From assembly GCA_036744635.1 (NCBI GenBank), contig DAIOHQ010000017.1, positions 1 to 32,327 of the forward strand: 32,327 nt of DNA, in the 5' to 3' direction. The notes under the pieces were generated by a model. That model did no database searches, was not told where the DNA came from, and was given only the letters and a program-made list of their open reading frames with translations. Every line of letters starts with the position of its first letter. Positions within the stretch are counted from its first letter, which is position 1. This DNA is from DAIOHQ01 sp036744635. Its GTDB lineage: Bacteria > Planctomycetota > Phycisphaerae > Tepidisphaerales > Tepidisphaeraceae. This document shows, piece after piece, positions 7,323 through 16,079 of the stretch. A program made the position numbers and the translations under genes.

Positions 7323-8723
7323 TCAGAAATTGAGCAGATGAAGGTGGTGCGCCAACTGCGCCAGCCCCAGCAGGCTGAAAAAGCCGGCGACATCGGTGAC
7401 GGTGGTGGCGAAGATGGTGGCCGACTGGGCGGGATCGAATCCGAAATATTTCATCACGAAGGGAATGCCCGCGCCGCTGAAGCAGGCCAGGGTGTGGTTG
7501 ATAACCAGGGCCAGCCCGACGATCACGCCGAACATGCCATTGTGATGCCACAGCAGGGCGACGGCGGCGGTGGTGAGGCCGATCACCAGGCCGGAGAGAA
7601 TGCCAACCACCAGTTCGCGGTAGATTACCTGCCAGAGGGCGCGGCGGTCCACCTTGCCGATCGCCAGGCCGCGAATGGCAACCGACATCGCCTGGGCGGA
7701 GGCGTTGCCGCCCATGCCGGCGACGATCGGCATGTAGATCGCCAGGATCGCGAATCTGGTGATCGTCCCTTCAAATAGTCCGACCACGGCGCCGGCCAGG
7801 AATGCCGTTGCCAGGTTGACTTCCAGCCACCCGATGCGCTTGCGAAAGGAATATTGCCACGGGCTGCCCAGGCGCTCCTCCGGGCCGGCGCCGAACATCC
7901 TCTGCACGTCTTCGGTGGCTTCTTCGCTGATCACATCGACCATGTCGTCAACCGTGATGATGCCCAGCAGCCGGTTGCGATTGTCCACCACGGGCATGGC
8001 CAGATAGCCGTATTTCCGCATGATCCGCGCCACCTCTTCCTGGTCCATGGTGGCCGGGACGCTGGTGACGTTGGGGCGCATGATCTGGTTGAGCGTCTTG
8101 CTGGGCCGGGCGAGAATCAGGTCGCGCATCGACAGCACGCCGATGAGATGCCCGCGGCGGTCGACCACGTAGACGTAGAACATCTGTTCCATCTCTTCGC
8201 TGAATCGGCGCAGCTCGATGATGGCCTGCTCGACGGTGAGGTCCTCCGGCAGGCTGGTCACCTGCGTGGTCATGATGCCGCCGGCGGTGTCGGGCGGATA
8301 CTGCTCGAGGCGGCGGACCTCGCGGGCCTCATCCGGCTCCATCTCGTGTACGAGCTGCTCGTGCAGCGGGCCCGAAACGTGCTCGAGCACGTCGACGCGG
8401 TCATCCGGGTCCATCGCCGACAGCACCATCGACGCCTCGGGCGCCTCCATATCCGTGATTACCGAAGCCGCCAGGCTCGGCTCCATCTGCGCCAGAATCC
8501 GGCCGGCGGTTTCCGGGTCGAGGTATTCGGCGACGTCGGCGGCCAAGGGGGGGTTGTCGCTGGCGAGGTGCTCGAGAATCACCGCGCCGTCGGCGGCGGG
8601 AATCTCCTCGATATGGTGGGCGACTTCCCCCGGCGAGGACGTGTCGGTGGTCGCCACCGCCGCAGGCTGCAGATGGTCGGCGGTCTCGGTGGGCTCGTCG
8701 GGATGGCGCTGGTCTTCGCTCAT
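7323..8723 (-). CDS. mgtE: Magnesium transporter MgtE
   Basis: Mg2+-selective channel of the inner membrane, 466 residues. The order is standard: an acidic N-terminal MgtE_N superhelical domain (about 35-145, with repeated L..M.P...A..I...D), two CBS domains (about 150-270, with VVDRRGHLIGVLSMRDLI and VVDNRNRLLGIITVDDMVD), a plug helix, and five membrane helices from about residue 305. Pore signatures are present: PIVAGMGGNASAQAMS (332-347), the DPAQSA aspartate (Asp430) that lines the ion site in this family, and TTVTDVAGF (440-448). In known members the CBS and N domains close the pore when cytosolic Mg2+ is high. The first 30 residues are a variable polar extension. Confidence 0.95.
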   Translation of the reverse strand: MSEDQRHPDEPTETADHLQPAAVATTDTSSPGEVAHHIEEIPAADGAVILEHLASDNPPLAADVAEYLDPETAGRILAQMEPSLAASVITDMEAPEASMVLSAMDPDDRVDVLEHVSGPLHEQLVHEMEPDEAREVRRLEQYPPDTAGGIMTTQVTSLPEDLTVEQAIIELRRFSEEMEQMFYVYVVDRRGHLIGVLSMRDLILARPSKTLNQIMRPNVTSVPATMDQEEVARIMRKYGYLAMPVVDNRNRLLGIITVDDMVDVISEEATEDVQRMFGAGPEERLGSPWQYSFRKRIGWLEVNLATAFLAGAVVGLFEGTITRFAILAIYMPIVAGMGGNASAQAMSVAIRGLAIGKVDRRALWQVIYRELVVGILSGLVIGLTTAAVALLWHHNGMFGVIVGLALVINHTLACFSGAGIPFVMKYFGFDPAQSATIFATTVTDVAGFFSLLGLAQLAHHLHLLNF

Positions 8724-8785
8724 GATTGGTGCGACAACATTATTTCATGGAGGTGTGGAGAACCATCGGCCGGTTCGGACGACAT

Positions 8786-10540
8786 CTACTTCTTCGCCGG
8801 CATGGTCGCCCGCGCCGGCAGCGTCGCCGGTCGCGGCCAGACCAGCGGGCGCTCCATCCCGCGGGACACGAAGTTCTTGTCCGGCATGGTCGTCGGCGAA
8901 GGCCAGGCATCCGTGCGGAAGGGGGCGGCGGGAAGCCCCTCTTTGTTGTAGAAATTGACCCCCTCGGGGTTGTCGGCCCATGCGTAGCGCACGGCCGCAG
9001 GCTTCGAGACCTCGGGACTCCAGACGATGACGCTGTCGCCGTCAATCTTCGCCTGGGCGGGGTAGAAGATCTGATCCGCGCCGGCGATGACGAACCAATT
9101 GAGGCCCGCGCCCGCGCCCGCGCCACCGCCGGGATGAATGAGCTGATCGGCATCGCCCTGTTCGCGCAGGCGATTCTTCAGCTCTTCAGAGATCGCGATG
9201 TCCCTGGCGACCAGGCCGGAACCGACGCCGCTGAACTTCAGCACGATCTTGTCGCCGTCAACCTTCATGGACTGGTAGGTTGGCCCGGAGGCGACGACAT
9301 CCTTGCCGTAGGCGATCTTCTCGGCCAGCAGGGCGAGGCGATGGCCGACATCCGCCTTGTTGCGGGGGTGAACATCATCGAACTGGCCGATGTCGATGGG
9401 GACGGCCATGCCGGTGTTGGGCAGCTTCAGCGCGGCCGCCTGAGCCTCGCGCATGTCCACCCACGGCTGGTTGGCGGGGTCGTACTTCCCCTGCTGCATG
9501 TTGGTGAGCTGCACGAAGAGAAAGGGGAAATCCCCCTGGCCCCAGCGCCTGCGCCAGTCGGTGATGAGGGCGGGGAAGAGCTTGCGGTACTGCGGCGCGC
9601 CGTTGTTGCTCTCGCCCTGGTGCCAGATGACGCCGCGGATGGCGAACGGCATCAGCGGGGCGATCATCGCGTTGTATGGGCCCATCGGGCGCATCCATTG
9701 GGAAACCTGGGGCAGGTCGGGCGGGCCCACGATGGGCCGCACCGGCACGCCGGCGGCGTCGGATCGGTCGACGTCATCCTTCCACTGTTGCAGCCTCTTG
9801 AGATAGTCATCCAGGAGCTTCTGCGAGTCGGCCACCCGCTTGTCGTATGCCTCGATCGCGATCTTGAAATCGGGATCGCTTTCCAGGAGTTCCCGGCTGG
9901 ACCAGGCGTGCGGCTGGGTGAACCACCACGAGCCGTCGACCACGCCGAAGGGCACATCCAGTTTCGCGCTCAGTTCACGGACGAAAAAGAACGGCACGGC
10001 GGCGAATTTGGGGGCCTTGTCGGGCGTGCAGACGACCCACCCCCCCCAAGCGCCGGGCGCGGTGTCCTGCGGCTTGGAGGCCATGCGCTGGGCGACCTTG
10101 TAAAAGCGGATGGTGGGGTAATCGGCCCGCTGGGCCGCCTCGTTGCCCCCGAAGGCATCGTACAGCGGAAAATCCATGTTGGACTGCCCGCAGGCGAGCC
10201 AGACTTCGCCGACCAGGATGTTCTTGATCGTGACCGTATTCTTCGCCGAGACCACCAGTTCCCGCGGCTCCTTGGAAGCGGCCAGCGGTTCGAGCACCAC
10301 CCTCCACTTGCCATCCTTGCCGGCGACGGCCCCGGCGCTTTGCCCGGCGAAGGAGAGCGTCACCTTTTCATCGGGCGCGGCCGTGCCCCAGATGGGCACC
10401 TTGATATCCCGCTGCAGCACGAGGTTGTCGGAGAAGAGCGGGTTGAGGCGCACGTCAGCGCGGGCGGCACCCCCCCCTATTCCCGTCCCCCGCGCGGCCA
10501 GAAGTACGATGACGGAGATCAGAAGCATGCGTCGGTTCAT
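8786..10540 (-). CDS. Secreted sialate O-acetylesterase-like (SASA) esterase
   Basis: Predicted periplasmic or secreted carbohydrate acetylesterase, 584 residues, with an N-terminal signal peptide (cleavage likely after GGGAARA). The SGNH-type blocks are present: GEVWLACGQSNMDFPL with the nucleophile serine in GQSNM, GVIWHQGESNNG, and FDDVHPRNKADVGHRLAL with the catalytic Asp/His pair. N- and C-terminal beta domains are visible (FSDNLVLQRDIKVPIWGTAA; FYPAQAKIDGDSVIVWSPEV). A GAGAGAG stretch just before FVIAGADQ is coded by a GCCCGC hexamer tract (9104-9124) and looks inserted. A TAGAAT box ends six bases before the ATG and there is no Shine-Dalgarno sequence. It belongs with the glycosidase-like genes upstream; deacetylation of plant or algal polysaccharide is a reasonable inference. 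Confidence 0.92.
   Translation of the reverse strand: MNRRMLLISVIVLLAARGTGIGGGAARADVRLNPLFSDNLVLQRDIKVPIWGTAAPDEKVTLSFAGQSAGAVAGKDGKWRVVLEPLAASKEPRELVVSAKNTVTIKNILVGEVWLACGQSNMDFPLYDAFGGNEAAQRADYPTIRFYKVAQRMASKPQDTAPGAWGGWVVCTPDKAPKFAAVPFFFVRELSAKLDVPFGVVDGSWWFTQPHAWSSRELLESDPDFKIAIEAYDKRVADSQKLLDDYLKRLQQWKDDVDRSDAAGVPVRPIVGPPDLPQVSQWMRPMGPYNAMIAPLMPFAIRGVIWHQGESNNGAPQYRKLFPALITDWRRRWGQGDFPFLFVQLTNMQQGKYDPANQPWVDMREAQAAALKLPNTGMAVPIDIGQFDDVHPRNKADVGHRLALLAEKIAYGKDVVASGPTYQSMKVDGDKIVLKFSGVGSGLVARDIAISEELKNRLREQGDADQLIHPGGGAGAGAGLNWFVIAGADQIFYPAQAKIDGDSVIVWSPEVSKPAAVRYAWADNPEGVNFYNKEGLPAAPFRTDAWPSPTTMPDKNFVSRGMERPLVWPRPATLPARATMPAKK
9104..9124. repeat. GCCCGC hexamer tract in the esterase gene
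   Basis: About 3.5 copies of GCCCGC. On the coding (minus) strand it reads as alternating Gly-Ala in the esterase. Confidence 0.8.
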
Positions 10541-10546
10541 GGCGGA

Positions 10547-10576
10547 ATTCTAATTCGAACGGCGCTGCAAATGCAA
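10547..10576 (-). promoter_or_regulatory. Promoter of the esterase gene, leaderless type
   Basis: On the minus strand TTGCAT (10571-10576) and TAGAAT (10547-10552) are 18 bases apart, and the -10 box ends six bases before the ATG at 10540. Same layout as at 845-879. Confidence 0.4.
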
Positions 10577-10655
10577 AACTCCTCCCGCGTGCCCCCGTCC
10601 GCCCCCCGCCCCATCGGCTTCATGGGTGAAGACGAGGGGGGAGTTGCACAGAAGC

Positions 10656-13532
10656 TCACTGCTTGCTCCAGTCCATCTTGTCGAAAGCGGGATATACAGC
10701 GCTGCTGCCATCGGCGAAATGCCAGATGGCATCCGACCACGTCCAGGGGCGCAGCTTGAGCTTCTGGGGAGTTTCGTCTTGTTCGCCTTCGAACACCCCC
10801 GCGATGTAGCTGGCACGCTTGGAGATCGTGACTTCGATCTGCTCGCCGGGCTTCAGGTCGACCAGTTCGATCCACGCCGGGGCGCCGGGATGGGCGTCGT
10901 GAAATTTCTTGGCGAAACGCGTCACGCCGTGAACCGGCGGGTCGCCATAGAGGAGGTTGTAGAGCTGATACAGCTTGTGGAGCTGCTCGGGTTTGAGGCG
11001 CGCGCTGCTGGCCACGACGCCCATCTGGAACATCCAGGAGAAGGGCTGATCGTCTTCATTGACGAGGTTCACATCCCCGCCAACCCAGCCACATGAGCAT
11101 TCGCCGATCAGGCCGATGCCGACGTGGTGCATCGAGCGATACATCCGCCACCAATAAGGCTGGGCGGGTACCGCCGAGTCGGTTTTTCCCGCCAGCATCG
11201 GGGCATAGTCCACACCCGCCAGTCCGGCGAAGCCGCCATCATGCAGATACCACTTTCGCCCCGTCGCGGCCCCGGTATGAATCGTCGGCCAGATGATGCG
11301 GTCCCACCATTCCGTGGCCAAACTCATCGGCACCCAGTGGTAGGGTGTGGCGGTCGGCCAGGCGCCGGTGCGCTGGCGGCGAACCCACTGAAGATTCTCG
11401 CGCACGGTCTTCTCGCCTTCACCCTGGATGATCGGCGCGCTCGGCGGATACAGGACGTTCTGCCCGATGCACAGGTCGTCGTAGCGATCGCTCAGAAGGT
11501 TGGTGAGGCTGGTCCGCACCAACTCCGGCCGTAGCCAGCAGCCACTGACGATGCCCGCAGCGCGGAGCTTCTCGTTGCCGGCCTTCAACTCGGCATTGAC
11601 GCCGGAATCCGGATCACAGCGGACGGAGTCGGGATAGATGTCGGGGATGGCCTCCCAGGTGTCGAGCATCTGCCCCAAACCGTCGATGCCGGTGCCGGCC
11701 AAACGCTTGATGTTGAAATCCGCGAAGCCGATCGGCCCGCCGTGGGTCTTGAGAGTGAAGTGCGGCATCGACACCGTCGAGCAGACCAGGGCATCCTGCA
11801 CGCCCATGCGCTTCGAGACATCGCCATACACCTCGAAGCGGGCGTTGACATATCGTTGCGGCAGCGGTTGTTTGGGCTCGCTGGCGTAAAGGTACTCGAC
11901 GGTGTCCACGGCCGTGCGTTTGCCGGAGATCGTGCAATCCCAGGCGAGGTTCGGCCAGACACCATCAGCGCCCTGCTCGACATAAGAGCACGACTTCTGC
12001 GAGGCGTGGTAGTACAGACCGCGGGCGGAGATTGTCAGGCAGCCGGGCTTGAGGCCGGGGAGGGGGGGATCGCTCCAGTCATAGAAGATCAACGGCTGCG
12101 CCTGCAGGCAGTCCTGATCAGGGTGATAGCCGTCGTAACCCACTCGCGGCGGGGTGGAGATCTGCATGGTCACCCCCTGGTTCCTGTCCGGGGAGTAGTC
12201 GACGATCTCATGGGCCGGCACGCGGAAGCCGGCGCTGTAGCTCTTCACCCCCTGGCGCGAGCCGTTGGGCCCGAAGCCGTTGTTGATCATCACCTGGTAG
12301 CCGTTCTTCAGCGACGACGGCAACTGGACTTCGATCTGCCGGGCCAGGCCGCGATAGGTGCAGCCGTGGCGCTCGCGCCCGATCGGCCACCAGGTTTCCC
12401 AGACTTCAACATGCGTGAAGGCCCGGTATCCCATCGCGCCCAGCGGCATGCGGTAGTGCAGCGTGACCCGGTCGCCATCGATCTCCGGCGGCAGCCACTG
12501 CGCGGCGGCGTCGTGGTTGAATTTCTGCAGCGGCAGCGTGAGCGGGTCGGTGATCCAGGGATGGCTGGTGCCGAACTGCAAGTCCTTATAGCCGACGTGA
12601 ATCGCCCGCAGCGGCGTGCTTCCGCCGTCGGTCAGCACCGGATCGACTTTGTACGGCTGGTCGGTGCCATCGCCCTTGCCCGGCGGCAGCACCAGCGGCA
12701 ATCCGCGGTCGTCGAACTGCCCGATATCCAGGCCATTGCCGAAGGTGCCGGGATAGATCAGGTGGGTGCCATCCGCGGCCTTCCAGTCGATCGGGCGGAA
12801 GGTGTCGTAAACGAGTTCCTGGCCGTCGGGGAAGATGATTTTCGTCGGACTGGCCCGCAGTACCAGCCCCGCCGCGCGGGTGGTCGGTTGCGTTGTCGCG
12901 CGGGTGGCCGGCCCGCGCCCGCGCCCGCGCGGCTGGGAGATCGGAGGCGGCAGATACTGGATGGGCAGGTCCCAATCCGCGTCGAGGCTCTTAGTCGTGG
13001 CCACGTTCGCCCGTCCGACCGCCCGCGGCGTGACCGTGGCGGCGTTGCTCTGCGGCGTCGTCGTTCCATCCTTGAGAATGCCGACCACGCTGAAGGTATA
13101 GGCCTGGCCATTCTGCAGGCCGAGCGCGATGAAGAACGGTTCGGCGAGTGAAGCGCTGCAGGCCGTAAGGTTGTCCTCTGTAGGCGCCACTCGGCGCAGC
13201 GCTTCGGTCAGCTCCTCGAAACTCAACGTTGAATTTAACTTGATGACCGCAGAACCATTGACTGCCTGCCAGCGGGCCTGCCAGTGGATGATCCGCTCAT
13301 CCTCCAGTTGCGGGTTCCAGCGCAGAAAGACTTTCCCATCCCCGGCATCCGCGGTCAGGGCGGTCGGCGACAGGATCGGCAGGGGGGGCAGGGGCGAAAC
13401 GGAGGGAAGCGCCGATGCGGTCCCCGCCGGCCGGGTCGTCGGCGCCTTGGCCTGATGAGCACATCCTACCAGCGACACCATCAACACCGCGGGCAATGCC
13501 CACCGGGCAAAACGACCGCATCTCGACGACAT
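10656..13532 (-). CDS. Large lipoprotein with a fibronectin-III-like domain, probably sugar-active
   Basis: The 958-residue product starts with a lipoprotein signal (lipobox LVGC, lipidated Cys24), so it is membrane-anchored and exported. A Thr/Ala/Pro linker leads to a fibronectin type III-like domain at about 50-165 (TADAGDGKVFLRWNP ... GQAYTFSVVGI). The rest is not a family I can name: a beta-rich middle part (about 230-560), then a segment with GLGQMLDTWEAIPDIYPDS, ELKAGNEKLRAAGIVSGCWL and WYLHDGGFAGLAGVDYAPML, suggestive of an alpha-galactosidase-like TIM barrel. A strong AAGGAG lies five bases before the ATG. The upstream glycosidase-like gene ends 25 bases away, so the two form an operon. 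PRGRGRGP near residue 205 is coded by a GCCCGC tract. Confidence 0.75.
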   Translation of the reverse strand: MSSRCGRFARWALPAVLMVSLVGCAHQAKAPTTRPAGTASALPSVSPLPPLPILSPTALTADAGDGKVFLRWNPQLEDERIIHWQARWQAVNGSAVIKLNSTLSFEELTEALRRVAPTEDNLTACSASLAEPFFIALGLQNGQAYTFSVVGILKDGTTTPQSNAATVTPRAVGRANVATTKSLDADWDLPIQYLPPPISQPRGRGRGPATRATTQPTTRAAGLVLRASPTKIIFPDGQELVYDTFRPIDWKAADGTHLIYPGTFGNGLDIGQFDDRGLPLVLPPGKGDGTDQPYKVDPVLTDGGSTPLRAIHVGYKDLQFGTSHPWITDPLTLPLQKFNHDAAAQWLPPEIDGDRVTLHYRMPLGAMGYRAFTHVEVWETWWPIGRERHGCTYRGLARQIEVQLPSSLKNGYQVMINNGFGPNGSRQGVKSYSAGFRVPAHEIVDYSPDRNQGVTMQISTPPRVGYDGYHPDQDCLQAQPLIFYDWSDPPLPGLKPGCLTISARGLYYHASQKSCSYVEQGADGVWPNLAWDCTISGKRTAVDTVEYLYASEPKQPLPQRYVNARFEVYGDVSKRMGVQDALVCSTVSMPHFTLKTHGGPIGFADFNIKRLAGTGIDGLGQMLDTWEAIPDIYPDSVRCDPDSGVNAELKAGNEKLRAAGIVSGCWLRPELVRTSLTNLLSDRYDDLCIGQNVLYPPSAPIIQGEGEKTVRENLQWVRRQRTGAWPTATPYHWVPMSLATEWWDRIIWPTIHTGAATGRKWYLHDGGFAGLAGVDYAPMLAGKTDSAVPAQPYWWRMYRSMHHVGIGLIGECSCGWVGGDVNLVNEDDQPFSWMFQMGVVASSARLKPEQLHKLYQLYNLLYGDPPVHGVTRFAKKFHDAHPGAPAWIELVDLKPGEQIEVTISKRASYIAGVFEGEQDETPQKLKLRPWTWSDAIWHFADGSSAVYPAFDKMDWSKQ
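12911..12930. repeat. GCCCGC hexamer tract in the lipoprotein gene
   Basis: About 3.3 copies of GCCCGC, read on the minus strand as alternating Arg-Gly, a different frame from the esterase tract. Confidence 0.8.
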
Positions 13533-13557
13533 GGGTTCTCCTTCCCGATTGGCCGCA

Positions 13558-15531
13558 TCACCTCGACTTCTTCTTTCCCGAGGCGTGCAGGTTCATCGTG
13601 GTGGCGCGATCAGGCGCGGTGGTGGACCTGCCCTTCTCTCCGCGCAACTCGCCCAGGAGAGTTTGCGCCTGCTCGAGGGAGGTTTGCTTCATCAGGTCGG
13701 CCTCATCGCGCAGCTTCACCCCGCAGAACATGTCGTAGTTGTTGCGGAAGTCATTCACCTTCCTGTAGAGCGCTGGCATCTCGCGCCCGGCAGCGCACAG
13801 GTCGGCGTGCAGCGCCTTGAATTGGCTGCTCCATTTGGCCAGCGCCTGCGGCTTCGCCCGCGCCCGCGCCCGCGCCCCGCCGGCTTCCTTCGCCTTCTTC
13901 AGTTCGGCCACCAGCTTCGCCCCCTGGTCGGCGATGCCGCCATGGCGCGCGTAGTAGTCCAGGGAATACCAGCGCCAATCCCCGGTGGTCTTTTTGTCCA
14001 GCTTGGCCGCAGCGGCGGCGAGTTTCTTCTGTGCCTTGGTGAAGTCACGCGCCTCCACCGCCAGCACCCCATCCACCGCCTCGGTCGGCATCGCCTGGTT
14101 GTGCATCCCTTCCAGCGTCTTCTTCACCAGGGCGCGCAGCGGAGGGGGAGGCTGCTTTGGATTCCAGGCCAGGCTGAGCATGATGAATTTGTTGATGTCA
14201 TCGTAGCGCCCCTCGGTGTAGGGCAGCACGCCATGGACGGTGCCCGGCAAGTTGAGCAGCGCGTGCAGGGTCTTGGGCATCGGATAGGTCCCCCAGGTTC
14301 CCCACCCGCCGGCCATGGTGATATCCGGCCAGAAGATGATCTTCTTTCCCTTTTTCGCCAGGGCATCGGTGATCTTCAAGCGCTCGCTGGTCTGCTCCTG
14401 CCAGGCGTTCTGGGTGCAGACGGTGTTGATGATATCCGTCTTGGCCACCAGCGCCGCCAGCTTTTTGGCGTCGCGGTTCCAGAAGTACCACAGGTTGATC
14501 GAGCGCATCGGGATGGTGTCCTTGTACGGCCCGATCAACTCCAGCGCCAGCTTCCAGTAGGTCTTCCACCAGGGCAGGCATTTTTCGCAGTCGCAGCCGC
14601 CCGGGTCGGTGGGGAACAGCTCGATCCAGTCCGGCTTGAACATCTCGATCAGCCTGCGGTTGTAGTCCATGACGAACCGGTTCACCTCCGGCACCGATGG
14701 GCACAGCGTGCTGGGCACGGGGAACTGGCCCCACAATCCCCGCGGAATCGTGTCGCAGTGATGTTGGCGGTGCGCGGCGTGATACGCCCGCGGCACCAGG
14801 TTCGGCGACAGCACCAGCCACAGCTTCATGCCCCAGGAGCGGGCCATCTCGGCAACCCGGCGATAGACGTTCCCGGTGATCCGGCCCGAATCGGTATCAT
14901 CCCAGGGGGCATCCATCCATTCGGCGTACCACATCCCCACCGTGTTCATCCCCCAGAGCATCATCTCGATGAGGTAATCCTCGAAATCCTGGAAGCGGCC
15001 CTCCTCGGCCAGCCAGACGTTGTAGGAGTTGAACGGGCGCGGCGGCTTGGTCTCATCGGTGGGATCGAGCGTGGTGGGGAAATAAATCCCCCGCACCGCC
15101 AGCGCCGGCGTCCCCTCCGACCCCTCGGCCGCGCCAACGTTGAGCTTCGGCCAGATTACTTTCCCACTCTTCGCTCCCTTGCCCCCGCCGCCCCCTCCGC
15201 CGCGCTGCACCTCGCGCAGCAGCCGCCCGACGCCGTAGGGCAATCCGCGCGACCGTCCGGAGATGGTGATGACCGGCTTGCCGGCCCGCGACGAGGCAGG
15301 GGCGTTCGTGATCGCATACGCCTCCTCCCCTCCCTCGACCTCGGCCTCCTGCAGCACGATGGTGGCGCCGCTCGCGCCCGCGCGCGCCCGCGCGGGCGCC
15401 CGCTCACTCACCACCCGCGCTGACGCCCCCACGCGTTTGCGCAGATGCTTCTGCAGCACCTCCGCCACCCGCCCGGCCCACTGCTCATCCCGCGCCCGCG
15501 CCCGCACGATAATTGTCACACCCTGTACCAT
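13558..15531 (-). CDS. Glycosidase-like TIM-barrel protein with a GH20/GH67-type N-terminal domain
   Basis: The 657-residue product has no signal peptide. Residues 1-115 look like the small alpha/beta domain that precedes the barrel in GH20 and GH67 enzymes (ITISGRSRGLPYGVGRLLRE). A barrel follows from about 140: LAVRGIYFPTT, DFEDYLIEMMLWGMNTVGMW, MARSWGMKLWLVLSPN, FKPDWIELFPTDPGGCDCEK, RSINLWYFWNRD. The acidic FPTDPGGCDC and the Cys-x-Cys pair are notable; catalytic residues cannot be assigned with confidence. An AGGAG lies seven bases before the ATG, and an in-frame TGA just upstream fixes the start. It is the first gene of the minus-strand sugar operon. Three GCCCGC tracts code Arg-Ala runs (VRARARDE, APARARAGAS, GGARARARAK). 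Confidence 0.75.
   Translation of the reverse strand: MVQGVTIIVRARARDEQWAGRVAEVLQKHLRKRVGASARVVSERAPARARAGASGATIVLQEAEVEGGEEAYAITNAPASSRAGKPVITISGRSRGLPYGVGRLLREVQRGGGGGGGKGAKSGKVIWPKLNVGAAEGSEGTPALAVRGIYFPTTLDPTDETKPPRPFNSYNVWLAEEGRFQDFEDYLIEMMLWGMNTVGMWYAEWMDAPWDDTDSGRITGNVYRRVAEMARSWGMKLWLVLSPNLVPRAYHAAHRQHHCDTIPRGLWGQFPVPSTLCPSVPEVNRFVMDYNRRLIEMFKPDWIELFPTDPGGCDCEKCLPWWKTYWKLALELIGPYKDTIPMRSINLWYFWNRDAKKLAALVAKTDIINTVCTQNAWQEQTSERLKITDALAKKGKKIIFWPDITMAGGWGTWGTYPMPKTLHALLNLPGTVHGVLPYTEGRYDDINKFIMLSLAWNPKQPPPPLRALVKKTLEGMHNQAMPTEAVDGVLAVEARDFTKAQKKLAAAAAKLDKKTTGDWRWYSLDYYARHGGIADQGAKLVAELKKAKEAGGARARARAKPQALAKWSSQFKALHADLCAAGREMPALYRKVNDFRNNYDMFCGVKLRDEADLMKQTSLEQAQTLLGELRGEKGRSTTAPDRATTMNLHASGKKKSR
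13855..13878. repeat. GCCCGC hexamer tract in the glycosidase-like gene (3' part)
   Basis: About four copies of CGCCCG, read as alternating Ala-Arg on the minus strand. Confidence 0.8.
15373..15403. repeat. GCCCGC hexamer tract with an internal palindrome
   Basis: Imperfect CGCGCC/GCCCGC units with a palindromic GCGCCCGCGCGGGCGC core inside the 5' part of the glycosidase-like gene, read as Ala-Arg repeats. Confidence 0.75.
15491..15505. repeat. Short GCCCGC tract at the start of the glycosidase-like gene
   Basis: About 2.5 copies, read as Arg-Ala-Arg-Ala near residue 10. A related GCGCCCGCGCGGGC lies outside the gene at about 15600. Confidence 0.7.
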
Positions 15532-15685
15532 CCATCATCTCCTGAATGAACTTCCGGCAGAGAAGCGAGCAGCGCGATGGCGGTGCAATCCCACATTGCC
15601 GCGCCCGCGCGGGCCGACTGTCTGGTGGCCGGTACCTTTGCACCCGCCGGCCCCCACACGCGTGATGGCCCCGGAAGATACCGGG

Positions 15686-15714
15686 ATTGTCCAACTCCCC
15701 CGCCCCCGTTGCAA
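15686..15714 (-). promoter_or_regulatory. Possible promoter of the sugar operon
   Basis: On the minus strand TTGCAA (15709-15714) and GACAAT (15686-15691) are 17 bases apart. This would give a leader of about 150 bases before the ATG at 15531. Consensus match is moderate. Confidence 0.35.
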
Positions 15715-15730
15715 GCCCATCTCCTGAAAC

Positions 15731-15768
15731 GTGAAACATGAAGAGGAGAGCCGCTTTTCATCTTTCAC
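15731..15768. repeat. Inverted repeat with 12-bp arms
   Basis: GTGAAACATGAA (15731-15742) is matched by TTCATCTTTCAC (15757-15768) with one mismatch, around a 14-base loop. It lies upstream of the sugar operon promoter. No T-tract follows on the minus strand; function unknown. Confidence 0.5.
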
Positions 15769-15854
15769 GCTGCCGGATTGCCACGAACCGCCCGCGCCGC
15801 GTGATGGTGGAGCGATGGATTCCGCGAAAGGACCTTTGACCCGGAAAATTCAGA

Positions 15855-16007
15855 GCTCACCGCAGAGGCGCAGAGGACGCAGAGAAAGCACCGGAGAAAT
15901 TCTATTGTGAGCTGCGCAACGTGCGCTGACTATGATGAGAGAGAAAAAATAGATAACTTGATTCTCGGTATGGTCTTCTCTGCGGTCTCTGCGTCTCGGC
16001 GGTGAAT
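15855..16007. repeat. Inverted pair of CGCAGAG-type dispersed repeats
   Basis: The left arm (about 15855-15887) reads CTCACCGCAGAGGCGCAGAG and continues GACGCAGAG. The right arm (about 15975-16007) is a similar sequence on the other strand. About 90 bases of AT-richer sequence lie between. Motifs of this kind recur in many environmental bacterial genomes as short non-coding repeats. No transposase frame is present here, so a non-autonomous element is only a guess. Confidence 0.6.
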
Positions 16008-16079
16008 AATCCGGGTTGACCCTCTGTCGATCTCGGCGTACCAGAGGAAAAGGCGGGGGGGCGGGGGGACCGGACGGGG

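Noticed and set aside
8726..10759. A 677-codon plus-strand frame opposite the esterase
   Set aside because: Shadow of the SASA gene; His/Arg/Gly-rich with no motifs.
13531..15423. A 630-codon plus-strand frame opposite the glycosidase-like gene
   Set aside because: Shadow frame with biased composition (Arg, His, Leu, Pro) and no ribosome site, while the minus strand shows ordered barrel motifs.
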